From Thalassotalea nanhaiensis (GTDB taxonomy: Bacteria > Pseudomonadota > Gammaproteobacteria > Enterobacterales > Alteromonadaceae), in the NCBI RefSeq assembly GCF_031583575.1, contig NZ_CP134146.1, positions 3,162,001-3,226,000 on the forward strand: DNA of 64,000 nt, given 5' to 3'. The notes beneath the pieces were generated by a model. That model was not told where the DNA came from. It saw only the letters and a program-made list of their open reading frames with translations, and did not search any database. Both the position numbers and the translations under genes were made by a program. Within the stretch, counting starts at the first letter, position 1, and each line of letters opens with the position of its first letter. Below are positions 39,056 through 47,681 of this stretch, piece by piece.

Positions 39056-39841
39056 ATGAATAAGATGTTGATGTACCAATATATAAAGTTACTTACCAAG
39101 CGACCACAAAAAACCTTTTTTAACGAATTCAGTCTTGAGTTTGAGCAATCGGCTATTGCAGATAAAAAAATTGCTAAATTTCGCGCTTTATACAACCTTG
39201 ATACAGATATCGACTTACCGATAAGCTACGCTTTTATTGCTGGTTTCAACGCGTTAATTAAAACTTTTTCACATAAACACTTTGCTTTTTCACCACTAGG
39301 CTTAATTCATTTAAAAAGCGAGTTTGAAAAAACCTTTGAATTAGACTTTCAACAAGACTTTAAAATTATCAATAAAGTTAGGCAAGATCGTCGCCATCCA
39401 ATGGGGAAGATTATTGTCATTGAAACACAGTTTTTTCAAAATGACCGCTGCTGCTTAATTAATAAAAACACGTTTTTAAAGAAACTTAAGTCCAATAAAC
39501 GAGAACGAATTAGCAAACAACAAGCATTTATTGGTGACACTAATTTCATCTTAAATCATGCTAAAGCTCTTGCGTACGCGAAAGTAAGTAATGACTTTAA
39601 CCCCATCCATATTAATAATAAATTAGCTAAGCTTTTCGGTTTACCCAATGCCATTATGCATGGTGGATTTTTAGCGCATCTGGTGCTCATTGAAAAAGGT
39701 GTTGAAACCAACAAAGTAAAATTCGATTTTAAAAAGCCTTGTGTTTTACCTTGTGCTGTAGGGATATTTTCGAATGATAAAGAGCATCACGTATTTTCTG
39801 CTAACGACCAATTGCATTTAAGCGTAAAGGTGGGGGAATAA
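39056..39841 (+). CDS. MaoC-like hotdog-fold protein
   Basis: The 261-residue protein has a C-terminal MaoC-type hydratase domain, recognised by YAKVSNDFNPIHINNKLAKLFGLPNAIMHGGFLAHL (about 180-215), with the catalytic Asp/His pattern D-x-N-P-I-H. The N-terminal half is basic and only loosely hotdog-like. Such proteins hydrate enoyl-CoA or enoyl-ACP. No fatty-acid or polyhydroxyalkanoate genes are adjacent, so the substrate is unknown. It is divergent from dinB and shares its SOS-box-bearing promoter region. Confidence 0.75.
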   Translation: MNKMLMYQYIKLLTKRPQKTFFNEFSLEFEQSAIADKKIAKFRALYNLDTDIDLPISYAFIAGFNALIKTFSHKHFAFSPLGLIHLKSEFEKTFELDFQQDFKIINKVRQDRRHPMGKIIVIETQFFQNDRCCLINKNTFLKKLKSNKRERISKQQAFIGDTNFILNHAKALAYAKVSNDFNPIHINNKLAKLFGLPNAIMHGGFLAHLVLIEKGVETNKVKFDFKKPCVLPCAVGIFSNDKEHHVFSANDQLHLSVKVGE

Positions 39842-39880
39842 TCACAATACCTTATATTTAATTAACGGGATGAAGTGTGA

Positions 39881-40612
39881 TTATGGTCTAATTGTAGGCG
39901 AGTAAAACGTTAGGTTTGCACTGACTAAGATATCATTAATACCCTGCACATTAAGTAAGTAAACTTTTCCGCGAACGATCTCTACCAGTCCTTGGCAGGC
40001 AAATTCTTTTAATACAGCATTAACTCTTGGCCTAGTTACATCGGCCAAGTTTGCAAGTTGCTGTTGGGTGATTGTAAGCATTGGCATTACCCCATTGATA
40101 TCTGCTTGTTTTGAGGCTACATCTAATAAGGCAAAAGCTACTTTTATTGGAATTGAAAACTTTTGATTTAAAACCCCCTTTTGCACAAGAGGCAAAGTAT
40201 TTTTCTTCAAAACAGAGAACATCAATTTATATATTTCTGGTTGTGTCTTGGTAAGTTCAACAAAGTTTGAATCGGTTACTTTTAAAAAAGTAGAGTCTTG
40301 TAAAAAGTCTGCATTTATTGATTCTTGCAAGCGATAGTCCATCAGCTTGCCATAATAAAGAAAATCCCCCTTGCCAAGTAACTTATAGGTGAAGTGATCA
40401 AAATCAGATGTACGAATTGAAATGATCACACTGCCCTCTAATAAATAAAACAATCCATCATTAGTCAAATCAGACGTTAAGTGATAATAGCCTTCATTAC
40501 GAGTTAGTATCATTCCTGCTTGCACAATAGTTTGTTTAAACTCTTCACTTAGATCGCATGGCCAACGCACTTCTTTTAGTAATTCTGCAACTTTTACATT
40601 AGATATAGACAA
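39881..40612 (-). CDS. Crp/Fnr-family transcriptional regulator
   Basis: The 243-residue protein has an N-terminal cyclic-nucleotide-binding-like domain (about 25-140; GLFYLLEGSVIIS, LLGKGDFLYYG) and a C-terminal Crp-type helix-turn-helix (TITQQQLANLADVTRPRVNAVLKEFACQGLVEI, about 190-222). It lacks the four N-terminal cysteines of FNR and the clear cAMP-contact residues, so its signal is unknown. It is divergent from the amidohydrolase gene; an imperfect palindrome lies 45 bp upstream and may be its operator. Confidence 0.85.
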   Translation of the reverse strand: MSISNVKVAELLKEVRWPCDLSEEFKQTIVQAGMILTRNEGYYHLTSDLTNDGLFYLLEGSVIISIRTSDFDHFTYKLLGKGDFLYYGKLMDYRLQESINADFLQDSTFLKVTDSNFVELTKTQPEIYKLMFSVLKKNTLPLVQKGVLNQKFSIPIKVAFALLDVASKQADINGVMPMLTITQQQLANLADVTRPRVNAVLKEFACQGLVEIVRGKVYLLNVQGINDILVSANLTFYSPTIRP

Positions 40613-40657
40613 TTAATTACACTCTCAAACAATAAACATTAATTTAACAAACAGAAA

Positions 40658-40673
40658 TGTCCCTATGGGAACA
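40658..40673. promoter_or_regulatory. imperfect palindrome, candidate operator
   Basis: TGTCCCTATGGGAACA is palindromic at 12 of 16 positions. A second short perfect palindrome, GTTGTACAAC, lies at 40751-40760. Both are in the 189-bp gap between the Crp/Fnr-type regulator and the amidohydrolase, where autoregulatory sites are expected. Confidence 0.35.
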
Positions 40674-40801
40674 TAACTCGATCGTAACTTGTTTAATAAT
40701 AGCCCCATCAAAACACAACTCAATGTTTTTCAACAGCTATTTTCTACTGCGTTGTACAACATTGGCATACTTTAGAAAATTAGTTTTAAAAGGAACTAGC
40801 G

Positions 40802-42256
40802 ATGAAAGTAAGAAATGTAAGTAAATTAGCGGCTCTAGTATCGGCAGCACTATTATCTACAACAGCAGTGATCCCAGCAGCTATGGCAGCTGGCGGCGGT
40901 AGCGCAGCACCTGCAATTAGCTTAAAGGCTGAAGCCGGGAATACCTTATTTACTAACGTTAATGTATTTAACGGTACAGATAACAAGCTATATAAAAACT
41001 TAAACGTTTTAGTTGAAGGCAACAAAGTTGTAGCAATCACAGAAAAAGATATCAAGACTAACAAAAATACGGTTGTTATTAACGGTGAAGGTAAAACGTT
41101 AATGCCAGGCCTTATCGATGGTCACGCCCATATTATGATCAACGCTCATTTTGACAGCGTTGAGAAAAACATGGACTTAACCGACATGGCTTACCGTGCA
41201 ACAATCGTGACCGAGCGTTTCTTAATGGACGGTTTCACTACGGTTCGTGATATGGGTGGTCCAGCGTTTGGTTTAATGCGTAACATTAATGATGGCCATG
41301 TTATTGGTCCTCGTATCTTCCCATCTGGTACTTTCATTTCTCAAACATCTGGCCATGGTGATTTCCGTGACCGTAATGATGCAGGTTTTTCACCATCAAC
41401 AACTGGTGACCTTTCAAACTTCGAAAGAATGGGCATTGGCGCTGTAGCGGATGGTAAAACAGAAGTATTAAAAGCAACTCGTACTAATTTACGTAACGGA
41501 GCTACACAAATTAAGATGATGGCTGGTGGTGGTGGTTCATCACGTTTTGATCCGATGGATACGACACAATTTTCTCAAGAAGAAACCTGTGCCATTGTTG
41601 AAACGGCTAAAGATTGGAACACATACGTTGCAGCACACGTATTTACCGACCGCGCGATGGATCGTTTAATGGATTGTGGCGTTAAATCATTTGAACATGG
41701 CTTCTTTATGAATGATGAAACAATGAAACGCATTTCAAAAGAAGGTGTTTATGTTGTGCCACAAATGTGGGGATTATCTCCAGATTTAGCGAAAAACCCG
41801 TTAATGCCTAAAGAAAAACTGCCTATGGTTGCCGTTCTTCAAGAAAAGTTTGGTGATTACGGTCAGCGCTTAATCGAAAATGACGTTAAAGTTGTATTTG
41901 CATCAGACTACGTTGGTGTGCATGAAGATGCAGAGCGTGCTCGTCGTTATGAAATCTGGTGGCGTGGTCAATCTTTTGGCGATAACTTTGAAGTGTTAAA
42001 GCAAATGACTTCAACTGCTGGTGAGTTAATGGCTATGTCAGGTCCTCGTAACCCATATTTAGATGCTGGTAAACTAGGTGTTGTTGAAGTAGGTGCTGCT
42101 GCAGATTTACTTTTAGTTGACGGTAACCCTCTTAAAGATTTAGGTGTTATTGGCGCAACTAACAAGTGGTTTGATGCAGATCCAGAGTACAAACAAATTG
42201 ATACACTAAACGTTATCATGAAAGATGGTGTAATCTATAAAAACACAATAAAGTAA
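40802..42256 (+). CDS. secreted amidohydrolase-family metal-dependent hydrolase
   Basis: The 484-residue precursor has a signal peptide (to about residue 29, AMA). The metal-binding start of the TIM barrel is LMPGLIDGHAHI (His108, His110), then AAHVFTD, FEHGFFM and ASDYVGVHEDAE, the imidazolonepropionase/prolidase-like pattern of the amidohydrolase superfamily, with the small beta-sandwich formed by both ends (GKLGVVEVGAAADLLLVDGNPL). A substrate such as a dipeptide or cyclic amide is likely but not shown. AAAGGAA precedes the ATG. Confidence 0.85.
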   Translation: MKVRNVSKLAALVSAALLSTTAVIPAAMAAGGGSAAPAISLKAEAGNTLFTNVNVFNGTDNKLYKNLNVLVEGNKVVAITEKDIKTNKNTVVINGEGKTLMPGLIDGHAHIMINAHFDSVEKNMDLTDMAYRATIVTERFLMDGFTTVRDMGGPAFGLMRNINDGHVIGPRIFPSGTFISQTSGHGDFRDRNDAGFSPSTTGDLSNFERMGIGAVADGKTEVLKATRTNLRNGATQIKMMAGGGGSSRFDPMDTTQFSQEETCAIVETAKDWNTYVAAHVFTDRAMDRLMDCGVKSFEHGFFMNDETMKRISKEGVYVVPQMWGLSPDLAKNPLMPKEKLPMVAVLQEKFGDYGQRLIENDVKVVFASDYVGVHEDAERARRYEIWWRGQSFGDNFEVLKQMTSTAGELMAMSGPRNPYLDAGKLGVVEVGAAADLLLVDGNPLKDLGVIGATNKWFDADPEYKQIDTLNVIMKDGVIYKNTIK

Positions 42257-42280
42257 TTTTAAGATTATTTTTTAACATTA

Positions 42281-42309
42281 AAACAGCGACTTAGGTCGCT
42301 GTTTTTTTT
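42281..42309 (+). terminator. intrinsic terminator of the amidohydrolase gene
   Basis: AAACAGCGAC-TTAG-GTCGCTGTTTTTTTT, 25 bp after the stop. Confidence 0.93.
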
Positions 42310-42401
42310 GGGTTTTAATTCTTAGTAATTAGAAAAATACTTAGTAGATTCATCATTAATGGTCTATAAATATTAGTAACTAAAATAATTTGGTATTTAA
42401 T

Positions 42402-42965
42402 ATGCGCCAACTGACTTTTTTTAAAACTACTCTAGCTGCTAGCTTTTCTTTGCTATTACTGTTGGGCTGTACCAATACGCCATCAACGGTAGATTATGAT
42501 ACCGAAACCAACTTCGGCCAATTCAGCTCATATCAATTAGCCGATACTACGGCTGATACCTCTGCCCCTAGCGATGAGATTACAAGTGAACGAATTAAAG
42601 AAGCCGTTATTGCTCAGTTAACACAAAAGTCTTTATCTTTGGTTGAACAAGATGGTGATTTACAGGTGAATTATTTTACTACCCTGGAACAACGTGAAAA
42701 AAAATCTTCATTTAGCATTGGTATAGGTGGCTCAAACCACAGCAGTAACTCATCGACCGGTGTCGGCGTAGGCACAACCATTCCTTTAGATTCAAAATTT
42801 AATACTTACATTCAAATAACTATTGATATGAACCACCAAGGAAAGCTTATTTGGCGAGGTTTTGATGGCTTTGAAGCTGAGCAGGATATTAGCCCAGAAG
42901 ATAAACAAAAAGGCATTAATGAAGTTGTCGCTAAAGTACTGGCTAATTATCCCCCCAAAAAATAA
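42402..42965 (+). CDS. DUF4136 lipoprotein
   Basis: The 187-residue precursor from ATG 42402 has a lipoprotein signal with lipobox LLLGC (Cys23). The mature part contains VDYDTETNFGQFSSYQL, the DUF4136 start, then SERIKEAVIAQLTQKSL, LQVNYFT and a Gly/Ser-rich loop (GIGGSNHSSNSS), ending with GKLIWRGFDGFEAEQDIS and EVVAKVLANYPP. DUF4136 proteins are envelope lipoproteins of unknown role. A TTG at 42390 is a weaker start. It is monocistronic. Confidence 0.85.
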   Translation: MRQLTFFKTTLAASFSLLLLLGCTNTPSTVDYDTETNFGQFSSYQLADTTADTSAPSDEITSERIKEAVIAQLTQKSLSLVEQDGDLQVNYFTTLEQREKKSSFSIGIGGSNHSSNSSTGVGVGTTIPLDSKFNTYIQITIDMNHQGKLIWRGFDGFEAEQDISPEDKQKGINEVVAKVLANYPPKK

Positions 42966-43079
42966 CCTTGCGCTAATTTGACTGTCACGCATTTAGTAAA
43001 ATCATATAACCAATTGATATAACCTTATAAGCCAATAAGGTTTATTATTATAAGCATAATTATTGTTGATTGGTGGTTT

Positions 43080-43343
43080 ATGACTGTGGCAAACATTGGG
43101 ATTAATTTAACATCCATAAAAAACTCAGCTCTTTGGGCAAGAATAGTATTTTCGTCACTATTTGTGGCGTCATTATGCGCAGCCTTAATATGTGCCTACT
43201 TGGGTGAAACAAACATTAGTGTTATTGCTATTGCTCTTTTACTGGGTTCGGCTCATGGAGTTTATTCAGCAGAAAAAATTCGTAAAGGAATTGGCTTTAA
43301 CAAATACAGTGAGCAAGTAGAGAGCCTACATAGAGATAGGTAG
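43080..43343 (+). CDS. hypothetical small membrane protein
   Basis: The 87-residue product has two hydrophobic segments (about 22-42 and 46-63) and a basic, polar C-terminal tail (EKIRKGIGFNKYSEQVESLHRDR). I do not recognise a family. The start ATG has no strong ribosome-binding site. It lies between a DUF4136 lipoprotein and the convergent nqrM gene and ends before a bidirectional terminator, so it is probably transcribed alone. Confidence 0.55.
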   Translation: MTVANIGINLTSIKNSALWARIVFSSLFVASLCAALICAYLGETNISVIAIALLLGSAHGVYSAEKIRKGIGFNKYSEQVESLHRDR

Positions 43344-43348
43344 TTCTT

Positions 43349-43370
43349 GGTTAATTCATCCATGAGTTAA
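43349..43370. repeat. imperfect palindrome sharing a core with the dispersed repeat
   Basis: GTTAATTCAT-CC-ATGAGTTAAC is palindromic with one mismatch and contains TTCATCCATGA, the core of the 52-bp repeats at 5418-5571. It is just after the small membrane protein gene. Confidence 0.4.
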
Positions 43371-43376
43371 CAGAAT

Positions 43377-43402
43377 GAAAAAGGGAGCATATTGCTCCCT
43401 TT
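43377..43402. terminator. bidirectional intrinsic terminator
   Basis: AAAAGGGAGCA-TAT-TGCTCCCTTTT between the convergent small membrane protein gene and nqrM. Confidence 0.9.
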
Positions 43403-43425
43403 TCTATGAAATTGGTTTCTTGTGC

Positions 43426-43647
43426 TTAAATGTTTTTCACATCTATAGCATTTTCTTTCAAAGCGGCTTTACGTTCACGCTCTTTGCGCTTTTCACAAGG
43501 ATTATCGCAGTTACACGCTTTATCAATACCGATACTGCCTAAACCACCACAACTACCTGCTAACGTTTTTTGTTGGATAACATAACCAATCGCCATTGCT
43601 AAAAACATAACAATGAAAAAACCAAAGGTTAATAAAAATATATTCAT
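43426..43647 (-). CDS. nqrM: Na+-NQR maturation protein NqrM
   Basis: NqrM is a small membrane protein needed to assemble active Na+-NQR, probably by delivering iron to the NqrD/NqrE site (family knowledge). The 73-residue protein has one N-terminal membrane helix (about 3-23) followed by the Cys-rich motif GSCGGLGSIGIDKACNCDNPCEKR with four conserved cysteines. It lies about 70 bp downstream of apbE on the same strand, after a REP-like palindrome. Confidence 0.93.
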   Translation of the reverse strand: MNIFLLTFGFFIVMFLAMAIGYVIQQKTLAGSCGGLGSIGIDKACNCDNPCEKRKERERKAALKENAIDVKNI

Positions 43648-43677
43648 TTAAAATCTCTTTCTTTTTACTACATGGAG

Positions 43678-43699
43678 CCCCGCCTACGTGGGGATGACA
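43678..43699. repeat. REP-like palindrome between apbE and nqrM
   Basis: CCCCGC-CTAC-GTGGGG followed by ATGACA. A near-identical element in the same orientation lies at 44866-44887 on the other side of apbE. Confidence 0.7.
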
Positions 43700-43716
43700 A
43701 TAGTCGCTTTCTGCTT

Positions 43717-44763
43717 TTACTTAGGTTTAGCAACTAACCGCATAAATTGCTCGGTAGATTGTTCGCTAAAGCCGTTTTCAGTTTTGCTAATTAAAAACAC
43801 CGCCAAGTTATTTGCCTTGGCAAATTCAAAGCCTTTTTCAGGTCCCATCACTTCAATCGCCGTTGCGAGTCCATCGGCAGTCATTGATGATGGATGTACG
43901 ACAGTTACCGATACAAGTTTATGGTTTATCGGCCAACCTGTCTTTGGATCTATAGTATGAGAATAGCGGACCCCATTATCTTCAAAATAGTTTCGATAAT
44001 CACCAGAAGTTGCCACTGCATTATCGCCGGGTATTATAGCCTTTTGTACGGCTCTTGTCCCAGAAATAGGTTTTTCCACAGCAATGACCCAATCGTCACC
44101 ATCAGTCTTTTGACCACCAACGCGCATTTCTCCACCAATATCAACAATATAATTGTTGATATCATACTGCTCAAGCAACTCAGCAACCTTGTCTACAGCA
44201 AAGCCTTTCGCTATTGCAGATAGATCAACATAAACATTGGCATCACTTTTTGATAATAATCGATTTTCAAGATTTAATTTATCAATACCAATGTGTTGCT
44301 TGGTAGCGAGGATTAACTCCTGCGAAGGAACCTTCTCTGCGCGTTTTTCAGGGCCAAAACTCCATAGATTAACCAATGGACCAATAGTGACATCTAATGT
44401 GTTTTCTGTGAGTTCTGCTAATCGAATTGATTCTGTTAATACTTGATTTAATTCTACTGATATTTGGCGAGCATCATTACCTTGATATTGATTGAATTTC
44501 GATAACTCAGAGTTTTTGTCATAGGTAGACATTTGTGCATTGATTTTTTTTAATAAATCATCAACTTTCTGGGCTAATTGAATTTCTTCAACGTGCTGCT
44601 TTTTACCAATTAACTTAACGCTATATACGATTGGCCCCATGGTATAGCCGGTTAACTGTAATTCTTGCAGCTCAGTTTCACTATCAATAACAGGTTCAGA
44701 GCAGGCTGTTATAAGCAACAAAGAAATAACGAAAAGAGCATTAGATATTTTTGATAAAAACAT
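43717..44763 (-). CDS. apbE: FAD:protein FMN transferase ApbE (lipoprotein)
   Basis: ApbE uses FAD to attach FMN through a phosphoester bond to a Thr in target proteins, including NqrB and NqrC (family knowledge). The precursor from ATG 44763 is 348 residues with lipobox LITAC (Cys21). Conserved stretches include GYTMGPIVYSV, VDLSAIAKGFAVDKV, IVDIGGEMRVGG and HTIDPKTGWP. It is separated from the nqr operon by a terminator and has its own promoter (44821-44793), so it can be expressed on its own; nqrM follows. Confidence 0.94.
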   Translation of the reverse strand: MFLSKISNALFVISLLLITACSEPVIDSETELQELQLTGYTMGPIVYSVKLIGKKQHVEEIQLAQKVDDLLKKINAQMSTYDKNSELSKFNQYQGNDARQISVELNQVLTESIRLAELTENTLDVTIGPLVNLWSFGPEKRAEKVPSQELILATKQHIGIDKLNLENRLLSKSDANVYVDLSAIAKGFAVDKVAELLEQYDINNYIVDIGGEMRVGGQKTDGDDWVIAVEKPISGTRAVQKAIIPGDNAVATSGDYRNYFEDNGVRYSHTIDPKTGWPINHKLVSVTVVHPSSMTADGLATAIEVMGPEKGFEFAKANNLAVFLISKTENGFSEQSTEQFMRLVAKPK

Positions 44764-44792
44764 AGATGGAAACAAGTAGTAAATTTGCGCGA

Positions 44793-44821
44793 ATTATAAA
44801 CTAAAGTGCATTGGGTGTCAG
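44793..44821 (-). promoter_or_regulatory. sigma-70 promoter of apbE
   Basis: On the minus strand CTGACA (44821-44816) and TATAAT (44798-44793) are separated by exactly 17 bp, with a GC-rich discriminator (TCGCGC). The apbE ATG is 29 bp below the -10. Confidence 0.8.
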
Positions 44822-44865
44822 GATTGAAAATTGATATTTTTTAAATTTATAGCTCCACCTTGGTT

Positions 44866-44887
44866 CCCCGCCTTCGCGGGGATGACA
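44866..44887. repeat. REP-like palindrome upstream of apbE
   Basis: CCCCGC-CTTC-GCGGGG followed by ATGACA, same orientation and sequence class as 43678-43699. Confidence 0.75.
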
Positions 44888-44929
44888 GTTTTGCAACCTT
44901 ATCAACTATGCTTTAGGTGTCAGCAAAAA

Positions 44930-44976
44930 CAAATTTAATGCCATCCATGGCAATTTGCTTACATTTATCCCTGAAT
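44930..44976 (+). repeat. diverged copy of the dispersed intergenic repeat
   Basis: Contains TGCCATCCATGGCA followed by TTGC, then a degenerate ACATTTATCCCTGA in place of ATTCCTTCATCCATGA. Same layout as the 5418 array. Confidence 0.6.
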
Positions 44977-44978
44977 GT

Positions 44979-45004
44979 AAAAAAGACGACCGAAGTCGTC
45001 TTTT
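44979..45004 (-). terminator. intrinsic terminator of the nqr operon
   Basis: AAAAGACGAC-TTCG-GTCGTCTTTTTT on the minus strand, with a stable TTCG tetraloop, about 135 bp after the nqrF stop. Confidence 0.88.
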
Positions 45005-45062
45005 AAAATCTACATATCATTAATATTAGTTTATTGATTCGGATTTAAGTCTGTTAATCAAG

Positions 45063-45117
45063 GCAGAAGCGCGGAGCCTAGTTTACTAGGTGAGCACTTC
45101 TAACGCAGAGTAACTGC
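45063..45117. repeat. palindromic element downstream of nqrF
   Basis: Nested pairings: CCTAG-TTTA-CTAGG in the centre (77-81 with 86-90 of this 100-bp block), AGAAG with CTTCT outside it, and GCAG with CTGC at the ends. It looks like a compact structured repeat; I found no second copy here. Confidence 0.5.
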
Positions 45118-45140
45118 TTAAAGACTATCAAGAAGTAATA

Positions 45141-46367
45141 TTAACCACCGAAGTCGTCAAGTAAGATGTTCTCATCTTCTACGCCTAAATCTTTAAGCAT
45201 ACCGACAACTGCCGCGTTCATCATTGGTGGACCACACATGTAGTACTCACAATCTTCTGGCGCTTCGTGGTCTTTCAGGTAGTTTTCATAAAGTACATTA
45301 TGAATGAAACCTGTCATACCATCCCAGTTGTCTTCTGGTTGTGGATCAGAAAGTGCCACATGCCAGTCGAAGTTATCATTATCAGCGGCTAAGCCGTTGT
45401 AATCATCTTCATAGAACATTTCACGCTTAGAACGAGCACCATACCAGAAGCTCATTTTACGTTTTGATTTAAGACGCTTAAGTTGGTCAAAAATGTGTGA
45501 ACGCATTGGCGCCATACCAGCACCACCACCGATAAATACCATTTCGTTGTCAGTGTCTTTAGCGAAGAACTCACCAAATGGACCTGAAATAGTAACTTTA
45601 TCGCCAGCTTTTAAGCTAAAGATGTATGAAGACATTTTACCTGCAGGTAAGTGTAAACGTCCTGGAGGCGGCGTAGCAATACGCACGTTAAGCATAATAA
45701 TGCCTTCTTCTTCAGGGTAGTTCGCCATTGAGTAAGCACGTAATGTGTCTTCTTCAACTTTTGATTCTACATCGAAGAAACCAAAATGGTTCCAGTCGCC
45801 ACGATACTGTTCGTCAATATCGAAGTCTGAGTATTTAACGTGATGCGCAGGGGCTTCAATTTGAATATAACCACCTGCACGGAACGGCACAGACTCGCCA
45901 TTAGGAATTTGCAGCTTAAGTTCTTTAATGAACGTTGCTTTGTTATCGTTAGAGATAACTTCACATTCCCACTGTTGAACACCGAAGATTTCATCTTCAA
46001 GTTCAATTTCCATGTCTTGTTTTACCGCAACTTGACATGCTAAACGACAGCCTGCTTTAGCTTCACGCTTGGTAATGTGACCTTCTTCTGTAGGAAGAAT
46101 ATCGCCACCACCAGAATGCACGTCTACACGACACTGGCCACAAGTACCACCACCACCACAGGCAGACGGTACAAAAATACCTTGGTCAGCTAATGCACCA
46201 AGAAGTTTGCCACCCGCAGCAGTTGTTACTGCTTTTTCAGGGTCGCCATTAATCGAAATAGTTACATCACCTTCGGCTACTAACTTAGACTTAGCAAATA
46301 AAATCACTAACACTAAAGCAACAACGATAGCGGTAAACATGCCTACGCCGAGAATTATTTCTTGCAT
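45141..46367 (-). CDS. nqrF: Na+-NQR subunit F
   Basis: NqrF is the NADH-oxidising entry subunit of the sodium pump. The 408-residue protein has an N-terminal membrane helix (about 3-24), a 2Fe-2S ferredoxin domain with Cys70, Cys76, Cys79 and Cys111, an FAD domain ([10 protein letters not shown]) and an NADH domain ending [16 protein letters not shown]. It is last in nqrABCDEF and is separated from nqrE by 59 bp. Confidence 0.97.
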   Translation of the reverse strand: MQEIILGVGMFTAIVVALVLVILFAKSKLVAEGDVTISINGDPEKAVTTAAGGKLLGALADQGIFVPSACGGGGTCGQCRVDVHSGGGDILPTEEGHITKREAKAGCRLACQVAVKQDMEIELEDEIFGVQQWECEVISNDNKATFIKELKLQIPNGESVPFRAGGYIQIEAPAHHVKYSDFDIDEQYRGDWNHFGFFDVESKVEEDTLRAYSMANYPEEEGIIMLNVRIATPPPGRLHLPAGKMSSYIFSLKAGDKVTISGPFGEFFAKDTDNEMVFIGGGAGMAPMRSHIFDQLKRLKSKRKMSFWYGARSKREMFYEDDYNGLAADNDNFDWHVALSDPQPEDNWDGMTGFIHNVLYENYLKDHEAPEDCEYYMCGPPMMNAAVVGMLKDLGVEDENILLDDFGG

Positions 46368-46426
46368 AGTATTTTCCTTTGTACTTCGAGCCTAACCAGC
46401 TTCACACCAGTTAAGCTACATTAACC

Positions 46427-47050
46427 TTATAACGAAATACCACCGAAAGACAGAAAGCCAAAAGCCATCAGTCCTGAGGTAATAAACGTAATACCTAAAC
46501 CTTTCAAACCATCTGGTACATCTGAGTACTTCATTTTCTCACGTAAACCCGCAAGTAAAACAATCGCTAATGCCCAACCAATGCCTGAACCAATACCGTA
46601 AACCACTGACTCACCTAAAGTAAGGTTTTTAGCAACCATGAAAGACACAGCACCAAAAATTGCACAGTTAACAGTAATAAGCGGTAAGAAAATACCTAAC
46701 GCCTGGTATAACGCAGGGAAGAATTTATCCAGTACCATTTCTAATATTTGTACCAATGCCGCGATAACGCCGATAAAGGTAATAAAAGAAAGGAAGCTAA
46801 GATCAATAGATTCTTTCGGGTCTGTAATGCCCATAATCCCATCTAATGCGCCAGGAGCTAGAATTGATTGATAGATGATTTGGTTAGCAGGTACAGCGAT
46901 ACCTAAAACCACAACAACGGCAACACCTAAACCAATAGCAGTATCTACTTTCTTAGAAACAGCTAAGAAGGTACACATACCTAAGAAAAACATTAAGGCG
47001 ATGTTTTCAATGAAAATCGCTTTAATTAATATAGCTAAATAATGTTCCAT
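46427..47050 (-). CDS. nqrE: Na+-NQR subunit E
   Basis: NqrE is an integral membrane subunit that, with NqrD, holds an iron centre in the membrane. The 207-residue protein starts [32 protein letters not shown] and has six membrane segments; Cys in FLGMC and in ITVNCAIFG are the conserved pair. It follows nqrD by 4 bp. Confidence 0.97.
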   Translation of the reverse strand: MEHYLAILIKAIFIENIALMFFLGMCTFLAVSKKVDTAIGLGVAVVVVLGIAVPANQIIYQSILAPGALDGIMGITDPKESIDLSFLSFITFIGVIAALVQILEMVLDKFFPALYQALGIFLPLITVNCAIFGAVSFMVAKNLTLGESVVYGIGSGIGWALAIVLLAGLREKMKYSDVPDGLKGLGITFITSGLMAFGFLSFGGISL

Positions 47051-47054
47051 CGAA

Positions 47055-47681
47055 TTAATCCTTCTCTACTTGTTCAGGTTTGAACTGGCGAATAGCCCAG
47101 ATAATTAAACCAATGATGAAGAATGAACTAAACGGTAATACTAAAAGACCGTTAGCCTGATACCAGCCACCATTTTGAACTAATGGCAAGATTTCGATAC
47201 CAAATAACGTACCAAAGCCAAACAGTTCACGGAAGAAAGCTACGGTCAGTAGGATGAAGCCATAACCTAAACCATTACCAATACCGTCCATAAAGCTAAC
47301 CACTGGCTTTTCTTTCATAGCAAAAGCTTCGGCGCGGCCCATAACGATACAGTTAGTAATAATTAGACCAACGAAAACCGCTAACTCTTTTGATAACTGA
47401 TAAGAGAAGGCTTTTAACACCTGATCTACCACGATAACTAAAGACGCAATAATCGCCATTTGCACGATAATACGAACACTAGATGGAATGTGATTACGAA
47501 TAATCGAAATAAATAAGTTTGAAAATGCTGTTACAAAAACAACCGCTAATGTCATTACTAATGCATTGGCCATTGAGCTTGTAACTGCTAATGCAGAACA
47601 AATACCAAGTACTTGTAAAGCAATAGGGTTATTGTCAACGATTGGTTGCGTTAACACCTTTTTAGCTGAAGTATCGCTCAT
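47055..47681 (-). CDS. nqrD: Na+-NQR subunit D
   Basis: NqrD is the membrane partner of NqrE. The 208-residue protein has about six helices and the conserved cysteine segments [17 protein letters not shown] and [15 protein letters not shown] that form half of the shared iron site. Its ATG overlaps the nqrC stop by one base, and nqrE follows after 4 bp. Confidence 0.97.
   Translation of the reverse strand: MSDTSAKKVLTQPIVDNNPIALQVLGICSALAVTSSMANALVMTLAVVFVTAFSNLFISIIRNHIPSSVRIIVQMAIIASLVIVVDQVLKAFSYQLSKELAVFVGLIITNCIVMGRAEAFAMKEKPVVSFMDGIGNGLGYGFILLTVAFFRELFGFGTLFGIEILPLVQNGGWYQANGLLVLPFSSFFIIGLIIWAIRQFKPEQVEKD

Larger units (their letters stand above)
44764..45140. other. intergenic region between nqrF and apbE
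   Basis: This 377-bp gap contains no gene. From left to right it holds the apbE promoter, a REP-like palindrome (44866-44887), a diverged copy of the dispersed repeat (44930-44976), the nqr terminator (44979-45004) and a further palindromic element (45063-45117). Confidence 0.75.
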
